From Candidatus Nitricoxidivorans perseverans (GTDB taxonomy: Bacteria > Pseudomonadota > Gammaproteobacteria > Burkholderiales > Rhodocyclaceae), in assembly GCA_030246985.1 (NCBI GenBank), contig CP107246.1:124001-188000 (forward strand): 64,000 nt of DNA. Reading direction: 5' to 3'. The stretch's first letter is position 1. Each line of letters opens with the position of its first letter. This document shows, in pieces, positions 1-8,867 of this stretch. The translations under genes and the position numbers were made by a program. The notes under the pieces were generated by a model. That model saw only the letters and a program-made list of their open reading frames with translations, made no database searches and had not been told where the DNA came from.

Positions 1-1
1 C

Positions 2-406
2 ATGCGCACATTAACCATCGCTTCATTGCTGGCCACTGTTTTCTTCTCCATGTCGAGTCATGCCCAGGATGGCCGTCCTGCCAGCGCCGACAAAGCCAAA
101 TGGCTGTCGATCCCCGAAGTGCATGCCAGATTGGAATCTGCCGGTTATCGGAATATCGAGAAGATTGAACGTGAAAACGGCAGCTATGAGGTTAAGGCCA
201 CCGACCCGGCGGGACGGCGGATCAAGCTGTACGTGCACCCGCAGACGGGTGACGTCATCGATCAGCGGCAACGTGACGCCAAGCGCGATAAATACGACAG
301 TGGGAACGCAAGGAATAAGCAGCGAAATTCGGCTGACTGCAACGAACGACGCTGCCGGGATGACTTGCCCCTACAGGGCAATCTTCAACCCGCCGCTGGA
401 AAATGA
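2..406 (+). CDS. secreted PepSY-like small protein
   Basis: Small periplasmic protein of 134 residues. Residues 1-21 form a Sec signal peptide ending in SHA before QDG. Residues about 34-88 have the PepSY pattern: a helix with an ARLESAGY segment, then two strands (NIEKIERENGSYEVKA and RIKLYVHPQTGDVI). PepSY domains are known from secreted inhibitors and from redox and haem systems; the role here is inferred only from the redox genes that follow. The tail is rich in Arg, Lys and Asn and has two Cys (CNERRC) that do not form a haem site. The ATG is the second base of the window, so upstream signals are not visible. The next gene starts 18 nt downstream, which suggests an operon. Confidence 0.7.
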   Translation: MRTLTIASLLATVFFSMSSHAQDGRPASADKAKWLSIPEVHARLESAGYRNIEKIERENGSYEVKATDPAGRRIKLYVHPQTGDVIDQRQRDAKRDKYDSGNARNKQRNSADCNERRCRDDLPLQGNLQPAAGK

Positions 407-424
407 TCCATCAGGAGTCCTGAC

Positions 425-1747
425 ATGAAAATCTTGCTCGGTTTGCTGCTTGCCATTGTCGCTGTCGCTTGGGGAATGGATGTGCTTGCCACGGGCGGTA
501 GCAGTGGCGGCACTCTGCCGTGGGTAATCCGCCAGGAAGTGCTCTATCTGAGCGGCCTTCTATCCATGGCGCTGATGTCGTTGGCGATGTTTTTGTCCAC
601 CCGTCCCGCCTGGCTCGAAACCCCGCTGGGCGGTATGGATCGCGTCTATCGGACCCATAAATGGGCCGGCATTCTCGCGGTAAGCTTCGCCGTGGTCCAT
701 TGGCTCGTCGAGGAAGTCGTCGGAGATATTCTCAAAGCGATGGTCGGGCGCGAAGGCCGCATCCCCAAGGAACAATTCACCGGCTTCCTGGAAGTGATGC
801 GTGATCTGGCGAAGGACATGGGGGAGTGGGCGTTCTATGTGGTGCTGGCCATGCTGGCCATCACGCTATGGAAGCGATTCCCCTACAAAACCTGGCGACT
901 GACGCATCTGGCCATGCCCGTGATCTATCTGATGCTGGCGCTGCATGCAGTCATGCTTGCGCCGACAGATTACTGGGCCCAGCCAGTAGGGATTCTCCTG
1001 GCGACGCTCATTGCGGGCGGAATCTATGGTGCCCTGCATTCACTGGTCGGCCGCATCGGGCGCAAACGCCAGGTGAATGGGGCGATCGTGGCCCTCGAAC
1101 AGCCTGCTCCGGATGTGCTGACGGTACGTTGCCAACTCGGCAATGGCTGGCGAGGGCATCGTCCCGGCCAGTTCGCTTTCGTAACCTTCGACGCGAAGGA
1201 AGGCGCGCATCCTTTCACGATTGCCAGTGCGGATCGCGATGATCGGACCATCACTTTCCAGATCAAGACACTGGGTGATTACACCCGCACCCTCGGCAAC
1301 AGGCTGGAAATCGGCCAGGCAGTGAAGGTTGAAGGTCCTTATGGTCGCTTCGACATGGCCCGGCAGGATACGAACGCCCAACAAATCTGGATTGCTGGCG
1401 GGATCGGGGTGACGCCGTTCCTCGCATGGCTGGATTCATTGCAACAAACGCCGAGCCAGGTTTCTGCGGACCTCCACTACTGCACCCGTGATCGAGCCAA
1501 TGATCCCTTTGTCGCCCGCCTCGAGGCAAGCTGCGCCGCAGTGCCTGGCATCCGTCTGCACATTCATGGCGCCCAACAGGGCGAAACATTGAGCGCTGCC
1601 GATGTTGCCGCTGCGCAGACTGGCTCACGCCGCTCAGAAATCTGGTTCTGCGGGCCACAAGGCCTGGCCGAAAAGCTCAAGCATGAACTCGGGCGTATCG
1701 GACAAGGCCGGTTCAGATTCCACCAAGAAGCTTTTGAAATGCGGTGA
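425..1747 (+). CDS. ferric-reductase-like transmembrane flavoprotein
   Basis: Integral membrane oxidoreductase of 440 residues. The N-terminal half has about six membrane helices with histidines suited to binding haem b (THKWAG, VVHWLVEE, RLTHLAMP, ALHAVML), as in the ferric reductase/NOX superfamily. Residues about 215-440 form an FNR-type module: the flavin motif HPFTIAS, the NAD(P)H motif GGIGVTPF and the C-terminal FCGP motif. The expected activity is electron transfer from NAD(P)H through FAD to membrane haem. The acceptor is unknown; the multihaem cytochrome encoded downstream is a plausible partner by context. A GGAG-type ribosome site (caggagtcctgac) precedes the ATG. Confidence 0.85.
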   Translation: MKILLGLLLAIVAVAWGMDVLATGGSSGGTLPWVIRQEVLYLSGLLSMALMSLAMFLSTRPAWLETPLGGMDRVYRTHKWAGILAVSFAVVHWLVEEVVGDILKAMVGREGRIPKEQFTGFLEVMRDLAKDMGEWAFYVVLAMLAITLWKRFPYKTWRLTHLAMPVIYLMLALHAVMLAPTDYWAQPVGILLATLIAGGIYGALHSLVGRIGRKRQVNGAIVALEQPAPDVLTVRCQLGNGWRGHRPGQFAFVTFDAKEGAHPFTIASADRDDRTITFQIKTLGDYTRTLGNRLEIGQAVKVEGPYGRFDMARQDTNAQQIWIAGGIGVTPFLAWLDSLQQTPSQVSADLHYCTRDRANDPFVARLEASCAAVPGIRLHIHGAQQGETLSAADVAAAQTGSRRSEIWFCGPQGLAEKLKHELGRIGQGRFRFHQEAFEMR

Positions 1748-1781
1748 CACCCTTTATCCATCAGACCCAAGGAATCAAATC

Positions 1782-2066
1782 ATGAAAGCCATCTCGATCA
1801 TCCTGCTTGCCTTGTCCATGACGACCGTACATGCCGCCACGCCTGAGGTCCAAGCGGAATCCTGCGATCAAATCAGGGAACAGATTCGGGCGCATACCGG
1901 CATTCCGGCCAAACCCAACACGACACTGCTGGGCAAGGTGGGTGAAAACAAGAAATGCCGTTTCACTTCTGCCGAGGCGTATCGTGCGGCCTGGGGCGAC
2001 AAGCCCCTGCCCAAGGATGATCGACGTGATCGTCGCTCGAAAGGGCGCGAGCACGATGATGATTGA
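1782..2066 (+). CDS. small secreted protein with basic HDDD tail
   Basis: A 94-residue protein with a signal peptide (MKAISIILLALSMTTVHA) and no recognised domain. Two Cys (SCDQ and KKCRF) could form a disulphide. The C-terminus is highly charged and ends KGREHDDD. The octahaem cytochrome encoded 1.9 kb downstream ends in a similar basic stretch and HDDD. The start at 1782 was chosen over upstream in-frame ATGs because AAGGA lies at 1769-1773 and a signal peptide follows directly. It lies between two flavoprotein genes, so a role in the same redox assembly is inferred. Confidence 0.65.
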   Translation: MKAISIILLALSMTTVHAATPEVQAESCDQIREQIRAHTGIPAKPNTTLLGKVGENKKCRFTSAEAYRAAWGDKPLPKDDRRDRRSKGREHDDD

Positions 2067-2130
2067 AGCGGATGTCAAACGGATGTTGATTAAGGGTTCC
2101 TTAAGCTGAACGTGAAAGACTGCCAGAATC

Positions 2131-3423
2131 ATGATGCCACCTGAAATGACCTCAGCCTCCTTGCTTCTCTGGATCGTATTGGGGATTACGCTGCAAATCG
2201 CGTTGTGGCTGGGTATCAGCTTCTGGCGGCATTGGGGGGAGTATCAGGCGCTGCGCACAGGCGTGGGGTCTGATGGGGGTGGGGGCGCCCCTGTTAGAGA
2301 GACTTTGCCTTCGGCCTCCGAGCCGGCATCTGTCGCGGCGTGGAGCGGCTTCAGGAGTTTTCGGGTTGATCGCAAGGAAATCGAGGACGGTGCCCAATCC
2401 ATCTGCTCGTTTTACCTGGTAGCGGAGGACAGGCAGCTGCTCCCGGAATTCAAGCCCGGTCAGTTCCTGACATTCCGCCTTGACGTGCCCGCGCCCGACG
2501 GCAAGACGGAGCAGATCACTCGCTGCTACTCTTTGTCCGATGCGCCCCACGCGGGGTTTTACCGCGTCTCCATCAAGCGCGTCCCCGCACCGGCAGGCAG
2601 CGCTTACCCCCCGGGCCGCTCGTCGAATTACTTTCATGACCACGTCCAGGTGGGTGACGTGCTACAAGTCCGCGCGCCTGGCGGTCACTTCCATATCGAC
2701 CGCAGTGACGCACCAGTCGTCTTGATCGGTGGCGGTATCGGGATCACCCCGGTGCTATCCATGCTCAACTGGTGTGTGGCCGAACAGCCTGGCCGGGAAG
2801 TTTGGCTCTACTACGGCGTGCGTAACAGCAACGAGCCGATCAAGCGATCTCATCTCGAAGCGCTGGCCGCGACCTATCCGAACTTCCATCTGCGGCTGTG
2901 TTTCAGTGACCCCTTGCCGGGCGATCAACTGGGGCGTGACTATCACCATCAAGGGCGCGTGGATGTCGCGTTATTCAGGACGGAACTCCCCCTTAAACCC
3001 TACCATTTCTACATCTGCGGACCGACGCCAATGATGGAAAGCCTCGTCCTGGGCCTGGAAGACTGGGGCGTGCCGGAGAGCCGCATCCACTACGAAGCCT
3101 TTGGCCCGGCATCGATCAAGCGCTCGGCAAACCCGACAGCCGTTGAACCTGTGGTAGCAACACAAAGCGACATCGTCGTCACCTTTGCCAAATCGGGCAA
3201 ACAGATTCCCTGGCAGCCGGGTATGGGGAGTTTGCTGGATTTCGCTGAGGCCAATGGGGTAAAAGTTGAGTCCAGTTGCCGGGCGGGAAGTTGTGGATGT
3301 TGCCAAACCACGATCAAAGCAGGCGAAGTGGCTTACGGTCATGCGCCAGACTTTGATCCCGAACCAGGTAGTTGCCTGCTGTGTAGTTGCACCCCGAAAA
3401 CCAGCGTGACTCTGGAGGCCTAG
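2131..3423 (+). CDS. membrane-anchored FAD/NAD(P)H and 2Fe-2S oxidoreductase
   Basis: A 430-residue protein with one N-terminal membrane helix (about residues 9-28). An FNR-like flavin domain follows (RCYSLSDAP), then a nucleotide domain (GGGIGITPVLSML and YICGPTPMM). The last 90 residues are a plant-type ferredoxin domain with the cluster ligands in SSCRAGSCGCC and a distant CLLC. The layout resembles Hcr-like or ring-hydroxylating-type reductases. It should pass electrons from NAD(P)H via FAD and a 2Fe-2S cluster to a partner. The next gene, a membrane protein, starts immediately after the stop codon, so the two are probably translated together. Confidence 0.85.
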   Translation: MMPPEMTSASLLLWIVLGITLQIALWLGISFWRHWGEYQALRTGVGSDGGGGAPVRETLPSASEPASVAAWSGFRSFRVDRKEIEDGAQSICSFYLVAEDRQLLPEFKPGQFLTFRLDVPAPDGKTEQITRCYSLSDAPHAGFYRVSIKRVPAPAGSAYPPGRSSNYFHDHVQVGDVLQVRAPGGHFHIDRSDAPVVLIGGGIGITPVLSMLNWCVAEQPGREVWLYYGVRNSNEPIKRSHLEALAATYPNFHLRLCFSDPLPGDQLGRDYHHQGRVDVALFRTELPLKPYHFYICGPTPMMESLVLGLEDWGVPESRIHYEAFGPASIKRSANPTAVEPVVATQSDIVVTFAKSGKQIPWQPGMGSLLDFAEANGVKVESSCRAGSCGCCQTTIKAGEVAYGHAPDFDPEPGSCLLCSCTPKTSVTLEA

Positions 3424-4002
3424 ATGACCAACAACCTCTGGCGCAATCATATCCTTCCCTTTACGCTGTTGGTTGGCCTGCTCGGTGTGGCAACCCTGGT
3501 GGGCGACTATCTGCTGCACCGCTTCAATCTGGTCTGGATCGGGCGCTACTTGGGCATCCCAGGAACATTGCTCATCATCGGTTCCCTGATCTATTCGTTA
3601 CGCAAGCGCAAGATGATCACCTCGGGCAATATGAAATCCTGGCTCAGCATGCACGAAGTCGGTACCTGGCTGGGTTCCCTGATGGTCTTGCTGCATGCGG
3701 GCATTCATTTCAACGCCATCCTGCCCTGGCTGGCTACAGTGGCGATGGGCGTGAATGTCATCAGCGGTATGGTGGGCAAGCTGCTTCTCGGCCGTTCGCG
3801 TGAGCATGTTCTGGGGCAGCGTGACCACTACCAACTGCGAGGGATGTCCAAAGAGGATATTGAGCGCGCGGTGTTCTGGGATGCGGTCACCCTGGATGCC
3901 ATGACGAAGTGGCGCAAAGTACATATCCCGATCTTCATCGTCTTCGCTGTCCTGGCACTGGGCCACATCATCAGCATCTTTTTGTTCTGGGGCTGGGCAT
4001 GA
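3424..4002 (+). CDS. multi-spanning membrane protein, possible cytochrome b-like subunit
   Basis: A 192-residue protein with about four or five hydrophobic helices. Histidines near the membrane (SMHEVGTW, LLHAGIHF, VHIPIF and LGHIIS) could ligate haem b, but no family signature is certain. The ATG directly follows the stop of the reductase gene. Its own stop overlaps the start of the octahaem cytochrome gene (ATGA), so all three are tightly coupled. A membrane relay between the flavoprotein and the multihaem cytochrome is inferred from this order. Confidence 0.7.
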   Translation: MTNNLWRNHILPFTLLVGLLGVATLVGDYLLHRFNLVWIGRYLGIPGTLLIIGSLIYSLRKRKMITSGNMKSWLSMHEVGTWLGSLMVLLHAGIHFNAILPWLATVAMGVNVISGMVGKLLLGRSREHVLGQRDHYQLRGMSKEDIERAVFWDAVTLDAMTKWRKVHIPIFIVFAVLALGHIISIFLFWGWA

Positions 4003-4748
4003 ACCGCACGCTGAAGTGGATCCTTGCCGCCAACCTGATTGTGTTGGCCATTCTGGCTTTCGTCTATCCCCACCTGATGGTTGGCCCTGGCAAGTTGATT
4101 CCTGGCCATACAAAACTGGAATCAGACTGCTTTGCCTGTCACGCCTCCTTCACCGGTGCCGAATCGGAACGGTGCGTCAGCTGTCACAAGCCGGAGGAAA
4201 TCGGCAAACTCACCACGACAGGTCTGCCAGTCCAGAAGCCTCTGACATCGACACCGTTCCACCAAAAACTCATCCGCTCGGACTGCATCGCCTGCCATAG
4301 CGATCATGCCGGGGTGAAACGTTTCCGACCGACCGGGCAGTTCAATCATCGGTTGCTGGAGAAGGCGACCCGCGAAGAATGTCAGGGTTGCCATAAGTCC
4401 CCCAAGGACAGTCTCCACCAGCAGATCACAGGCAATTGCAGTCAATGCCACAGCCAGGACAAATGGACGCCTGCCACCTTCGATCACGCGAAGTATTTCG
4501 AGCTGGATCGCGACCACAATGTGAAATGCGCAACCTGCCATGTCCGCAACGACTACAGCAGCTATACCTGCTATGGCTGTCACGAGCACTCGCAGGAAAA
4601 GATCCGCCGCAAGCACATCAAGGAGGGCATCCGCGACTACAGCAACTGCGCCGAATGTCACAAGAACGCCGACGAACACGATATCCGAATGCCAGGAAGG
4701 GAGCGTGAGGGAAAAAGGAAGCATGGCAGAAAGCACGATGATGACTGA
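3999..4748 (+). CDS. octahaem c-type cytochrome
   Basis: A 249-residue protein with an N-terminal hydrophobic anchor or signal (residues about 5-24) and eight CXXCH motifs: CFACH, CVSCH, CIACH, CQGCH, CSQCH, CATCH, CYGCH and CAECH. It should sit on the periplasmic side. It resembles the cytochrome c7/c3-like and NapC-associated multihaem families in style, but no specific enzyme class can be assigned. The C-terminus is very basic and ends GRKHDDD, similar to the small protein at 1782-2066. The start at 3999 gives an ATGA overlap with the previous gene; longer upstream frames run into that gene. Confidence 0.85.
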   Translation: MNRTLKWILAANLIVLAILAFVYPHLMVGPGKLIPGHTKLESDCFACHASFTGAESERCVSCHKPEEIGKLTTTGLPVQKPLTSTPFHQKLIRSDCIACHSDHAGVKRFRPTGQFNHRLLEKATREECQGCHKSPKDSLHQQITGNCSQCHSQDKWTPATFDHAKYFELDRDHNVKCATCHVRNDYSSYTCYGCHEHSQEKIRRKHIKEGIRDYSNCAECHKNADEHDIRMPGREREGKRKHGRKHDDD

Positions 4749-5655
4749 CTCGGGCGTACCCAGCCTGCAACGCTATGCGTGGATTTCCATTGGTGCCGCA
4801 ATTGCGACCATTCTGCTCAAGGGGGTGGCATGGCAGCTGACCGGATCGGTCGGCCTGCTCTCGGATGCCATCGAGTCCTTTGTCAATCTCGCGGGCGCGC
4901 TCATGGCGCTGTGGATGCTCTGGCTGGCGGAACAACCTGCCGACGAGGATCACCCGCACGGACACGGTAAGGCCGAGTATTTCTCCAGCGCCTTCGAGGG
5001 TTTCCTGATTGTCCTGGCGGCCGTCAGCATTGGTTATACGGCAATCGAACGATTCATAAATCCCCGGCCGATCGAGGCTGTCGGCATTGGATTGGTTGTT
5101 TCAGTTGCGGCCTCAGTCATAAACCTGCTTGTGGCACGCTTGCTATTGAAGGCAGGCCGCGAGCATCAGTCCATTACGCTCGAAGCTGATGCCCACCATC
5201 TGATGACGGATGTCTGGACCTCCGTTGGCGTCATCCTTGGGGTGGGACTTGTGGCGATGTCAGGCTGGAACTGGCTGGATCCGACGATTGCAGTGCTCGT
5301 TGCCGCGAACATTGTCTGGACGGGATGGCAGTTGATGCATCGCTCAGCTTCCGGGCTTATGGACACTGCTTTGCCGCCAGAGCAAAAGCGCCTCATTACC
5401 GAAGTCTTCGATCGCTACATCGAACAGGGCATCGCCTACCACGCCTTGCGGACACGACAGGCTGGACGACGGTCGTTCATCAGTTTCCATGCGCTAGTGC
5501 CGGGAAAATGGTCAGTTCAGGAGGCCCATAACTGGGTTGAGCGAATTGAACGTGACCTGAGGACAGCGATCCCCAACTGCCATATCACTTCCCATCTGGA
5601 GCCGATAGATGATCCATGTTCAATGGATGATCAGGCACTTGATCGGGCTAGGTAA
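4723..5655 (+). CDS. CDF-family divalent cation transporter
   Basis: Cation diffusion facilitator of 310 residues, a proton-driven metal exporter of the inner membrane. Family signatures: [17 protein letters not shown] in the early helices, the His-rich loop [11 protein letters not shown], and [14 protein letters not shown] carrying the second metal-site Asp/His pair. A cytoplasmic ferredoxin-like domain follows (about residues 215-295). The ATG at 4723 has AAGGA only 3 nt upstream, so 4738 or 4741 are possible alternatives. The gene overlaps the 3' end of the cytochrome gene by 26 nt. Iron, zinc or manganese are possible substrates. Confidence 0.85.
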   Translation: MAESTMMTDSGVPSLQRYAWISIGAAIATILLKGVAWQLTGSVGLLSDAIESFVNLAGALMALWMLWLAEQPADEDHPHGHGKAEYFSSAFEGFLIVLAAVSIGYTAIERFINPRPIEAVGIGLVVSVAASVINLLVARLLLKAGREHQSITLEADAHHLMTDVWTSVGVILGVGLVAMSGWNWLDPTIAVLVAANIVWTGWQLMHRSASGLMDTALPPEQKRLITEVFDRYIEQGIAYHALRTRQAGRRSFISFHALVPGKWSVQEAHNWVERIERDLRTAIPNCHITSHLEPIDDPCSMDDQALDRAR

Positions 5656-5708
5656 GCCGACCCTCGCTGGTGACCGCCCCCGCTTCTGAACTTCCCCAGG
5701 ATAATCAC

Positions 5709-6653
5709 ATGACACTCGAAGAACAACGTTCCATCCTCGCCCTGTGCCTGCATGCCGCCTTTGCCGATGGCGTCAAGGACGACCGTGAACGCGAAGAGGT
5801 AAAACGCATTGCGGAGTCACTATCCGAAGGCACCCCTGGCCTCGATATGGCCCGCCTGTATCAAGACGTCCTGCTCAAACGCCTGCCGCTGGACACGGCG
5901 GCAGGCACACTTTCCGATATCGGGCAGCGCCAGTTCGCCTACGAAATGGCAGTTTGTGTCTGCGAGGCTGACGGGCGCATGAGTCCGACCGAACGCACCT
6001 TCCTTGACGAACTCAAGCGTTCCCTGAATCTCGACGTTGGCCAATCCAGTGCAATCGAACAGGCGATCGATCCGATTGTTTCCGCCGCCGATTTGCCTGT
6101 GAAGCAGTTGGATCAAGTCGGCCCCCTGGATGCTGAACTGGACAAGACAATCCTCAACAGCGCCCTGCTTAACGGAGCACTTGAACTGTTACCCCAGTCC
6201 TGGGCATCGATGGCGATCATTCCGCTCCAAATCCGCATGGTGTATGGCATCGGTAAGGCTCATGGAGTTGAACTGGATCAAGGGCATATCAAGGAGTTCA
6301 TCGCCGCCGCGGGAGTCGGTCTGACCTCGCAGTATCTGGAGCAGTTCGGCCGAAAGCTGCTTGGCGGCTTGCTGGGCAAGGCGGCAGGAAAAACCTTCGG
6401 GAAGATCGGTCGCGCTGCCACCGGCATGGCCTTCTCATTCGCCACCACCTATGCGCTCGGTCAGGTGGCGAAGCGGTATTACGCCGGTGGTCGGACCATG
6501 AGTACCGCGTTGTTGCAGGAAACTTTCCAGAGCCTGCTGACTCCTGCCAAGCAGTTGCAGCAGCAGTACCTCCCGCAAATGGAACATAAGGCGCAGTCAC
6601 TGGATATGGGGCAGGTGATGAGTTTGGTGCGGGGGGGGGTGATCGGTAGTTAG
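5709..6653 (+). CDS. TerB-like protein with DUF697-like C-terminus
   Basis: A 314-residue protein. Residues about 5-115 are helical and TerB-like, with acidic metal-binding-type pairs in ADGVKDDRERE and EADGRMSPTER. Residues about 150-280 contain two or three hydrophobic glycine-rich helices (KLLGGLLGKAAGKTFGKIG) like the YcjF/DUF697 family. TerB domains are linked to tellurite and stress responses and bind calcium; the role here is unknown. The start at 5709 follows AGGA by 7 nt. It is the last gene of the redox cluster. Confidence 0.65.
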   Translation: MTLEEQRSILALCLHAAFADGVKDDREREEVKRIAESLSEGTPGLDMARLYQDVLLKRLPLDTAAGTLSDIGQRQFAYEMAVCVCEADGRMSPTERTFLDELKRSLNLDVGQSSAIEQAIDPIVSAADLPVKQLDQVGPLDAELDKTILNSALLNGALELLPQSWASMAIIPLQIRMVYGIGKAHGVELDQGHIKEFIAAAGVGLTSQYLEQFGRKLLGGLLGKAAGKTFGKIGRAATGMAFSFATTYALGQVAKRYYAGGRTMSTALLQETFQSLLTPAKQLQQQYLPQMEHKAQSLDMGQVMSLVRGGVIGS

Positions 6654-6941
6654 TCGCTTTGTGCTTCCCGAATGTAGACCGCTGTTGGTCCGGACTGTCA
6701 CCCATTCCACAATGCTGACGCTCAGCGGGCCGGTCTACTCTGAAACCAGCCAGATGCTCTCCGGAATGGCGTCGGCCATTTCGGTCCGTGGAATTGTCAC
6801 AGGCTAATAGCCGATGTCATGTGGATTGCTGACGTTGGGAGGTTGGGGGTGTCTGAACGAAACCGCTTCATCAACGGCGTAGGACGGCGCCCGATCTTCA
6901 ACCTTGATAGTGTGATACGGACAGCACTATAGTTCCACCCC

Positions 6942-7760
6942 GTGGGAACGTTCCATTTTGCCGTTGCCAACATCGATACCTTCCTCTGGTTGCCGCCTTT
7001 GGCCGGCTTTGTATTGGCATTCTTCTGCTCGATGGTCGGCATCTCGGGAGCCTTCCTGCTGATGCCCTTCCAGCTTTCCGTGCTCGGTTACGCCGGCCCG
7101 TCGGCCAGCGCAACGAACCTGATCTACAACCTGATCTCGATTCCCGGCTCGGTTTGGCGCTACCAGCAAGACAAGCGCCTCTGGTGGCGCCTCGGACTCA
7201 TCATCACGGCCGGTGGCATACCGGGGACGTGGCTTGGCGCCTGGGTACGCACCCATCACCTAGCCGTGCGGGCGGATTTCGAGATTTTCGTGGCGCTGGT
7301 TCTGCTTTACCTGGGAGCGCGCATGCTGGCGGATGTCATGCGCCGGTCACCACCCGGAAACAGCGACCCATTAGAGCCGTCGCTCCCTTCGCTGATCCCC
7401 GTGCTGGCGTTTTCCTTCGCGGTCGGCGTCGTCGGCACGATCTACGGCATCGGTGGCGGTTCGTTCATGGTGCCGATCCTCGTCACCTTCTTTCGCCTGC
7501 CGGTGCATGCCGTCGCCGGGGCAACGCTCACGGCGACCTTGCTGACCTCGGTATCCGCCGTGATTGGATACGCAGTGCTGCCCACACCTGTCGGCGTGGT
7601 TGCCTCCCCCGACTGGGCGCTCGGCGCTTTGTTCGGCATGGGTGGACTAGTCGGCGGCAATCTTGGGGCACGCTGTCAGCGCCATGTGCCGCAGAGGGCA
7701 CTCAAGGGCTTCCTGGCCATCGTGCTGCTCGGACTGGCGCTGCGCTACCTGTTCGCTTGA
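6942..7760 (+). CDS. TauE/SafE-family sulfite or organosulfonate exporter
   Basis: A 272-residue membrane protein with about eight helices in two repeats. Each repeat carries the family glycine-rich motif (FFCSMVGISGAFLLMP and GTIYGIGGGSFMVP). Members move sulfite, sulfonates or other small anions out of the cell. GTG is the likely start at 6942, as no in-frame ATG lies nearby upstream. It is followed immediately by a 21-bp repeat that recurs at 10766 and 49897. The 288 nt upstream hold no recognisable gene. Confidence 0.8.
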   Translation: MGTFHFAVANIDTFLWLPPLAGFVLAFFCSMVGISGAFLLMPFQLSVLGYAGPSASATNLIYNLISIPGSVWRYQQDKRLWWRLGLIITAGGIPGTWLGAWVRTHHLAVRADFEIFVALVLLYLGARMLADVMRRSPPGNSDPLEPSLPSLIPVLAFSFAVGVVGTIYGIGGGSFMVPILVTFFRLPVHAVAGATLTATLLTSVSAVIGYAVLPTPVGVVASPDWALGALFGMGGLVGGNLGARCQRHVPQRALKGFLAIVLLGLALRYLFA

Positions 7761-7781
7761 AAGTCGGCGCTGGCGGGACGG
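7761..7781 (+). repeat. short intergenic repeat, copy 1
   Basis: AAGTCGGCGCTGGCGGGACGG begins directly after the stop codon of the exporter gene and lies before the stop of modC. The same 21-mer is found at 10766-10786, and a copy with one change at 49897-49916. Confidence 0.7.
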
Positions 7782-7796
7782 CAGTCAGCGGCCTTG

Positions 7797-8867
7797 CTAC
7801 TGCAAAAGAATCAGATCCGCTGCCCGCAGGCTGAACTGTACGTTATCGCCGATCGTCATGGCATGGCGCTTGAGTGCTCTAGCTGGCAGACGCATTTGTA
7901 AGCGTTCGCTCGGCAATCCGGCCGGCTCAATCCAGACAACGGCTTCCGGTCCCAGTTGCAGGATGTCTGCGATCCGACCATCGATTGGATTCTCCAAGTG
8001 GCCTCCCCATGGTTTATCGGGGCGAACCAGCAGAACGTTTTGCGGCAGGACGGCAAAGCGGCAGCTTTTCTCCGAATGCTCGCTCTTGCCGATGACTAAA
8101 CGATGCGGCCCCCAGTGCAGATGGGTTCGACCTTCCAAATGTTCGATCGCGCCGGAAAAGATATTGGGAATATCGAGCAGGCGTGCAGCAATATCAGTGG
8201 TTGGATGCGTGAGCACTTCATCCGTTGGGCCGGCCTGAATCACCCTGCCGGCGTCGAGCAGCACGAGATGGGAAGCGAGTTGTGCCGCCTCGTCGAGATC
8301 GTGCGTGACCAGCAGAATCATCGTCGGCCTGCTGGCATGCAGCAGGCGCAGTTCGACGTAAAGCGATTTCCGGGTGGCGCGATCCACCGCCGAGAAGGGT
8401 TCATCAAGCAATAGCAACTTGGGTTCCCGAGCAATCGCACGCGCCAGTGCCACGCGCTGTTTTTGACCGCCGGACAACTGCCTTGGGCGCCGTTCCGCAC
8501 AATCGTCCACATGGGCAGCCTCAAGATAAGCCAGCGCCCTGGCCTTGCGCTCCGCCGCCGGCAAGGCCAGCAGCGCGGTCTCGACGTTGCCGAGCGCGGT
8601 CAGATGCGGAAACAGGCCGTAATGCTGCGGCACGAAGCCGATGGGCCGCTGCTGCGTGGGTAGATGGCGCACCGGGCCCTCGTCCCAAGTCTCGCCAGCC
8701 AGCGTGATACGCGCCTGCCGGGGTTGCAACAGGCCGGCAATCGCGCGCAGCACCGAGGTCTTGCCCGACCCCGACGGCCCGACCAGCGCGGTGATCACGC
8801 CTTCTGGCAGTTCGGCGGCGAAATCGAGCCGCGGCGCTTCATGGCGGAGTTCGATGCGCAAACTCAT
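7797..8867 (-). CDS. modC: molybdate ABC transporter ATP-binding protein ModC
   Basis: Cytoplasmic ATPase of the molybdate importer, 356 residues. Walker A is GPSGSGKTS, the signature motif LSGGQKQR and Walker B LLLLDEPFSAVD. A switch His follows in LLVTHDLDEA. Residues about 290-355 form the C-terminal Mop/TOBE oxyanion-binding domain typical of ModC. The start at 8867 was chosen because the TGA of modB overlaps this ATG; the reading frame extends upstream but has no ModC sequence there. It is the last gene of modABC. Confidence 0.92.
   Translation of the reverse strand: MSLRIELRHEAPRLDFAAELPEGVITALVGPSGSGKTSVLRAIAGLLQPRQARITLAGETWDEGPVRHLPTQQRPIGFVPQHYGLFPHLTALGNVETALLALPAAERKARALAYLEAAHVDDCAERRPRQLSGGQKQRVALARAIAREPKLLLLDEPFSAVDRATRKSLYVELRLLHASRPTMILLVTHDLDEAAQLASHLVLLDAGRVIQAGPTDEVLTHPTTDIAARLLDIPNIFSGAIEHLEGRTHLHWGPHRLVIGKSEHSEKSCRFAVLPQNVLLVRPDKPWGGHLENPIDGRIADILQLGPEAVVWIEPAGLPSERLQMRLPARALKRHAMTIGDNVQFSLRAADLILLQ

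Noticed and set aside
4540-4722. Upstream start for the CDF transporter
   Set aside because: The extra residues are a frame shadow of the cytochrome gene and do not resemble transporter sequence.
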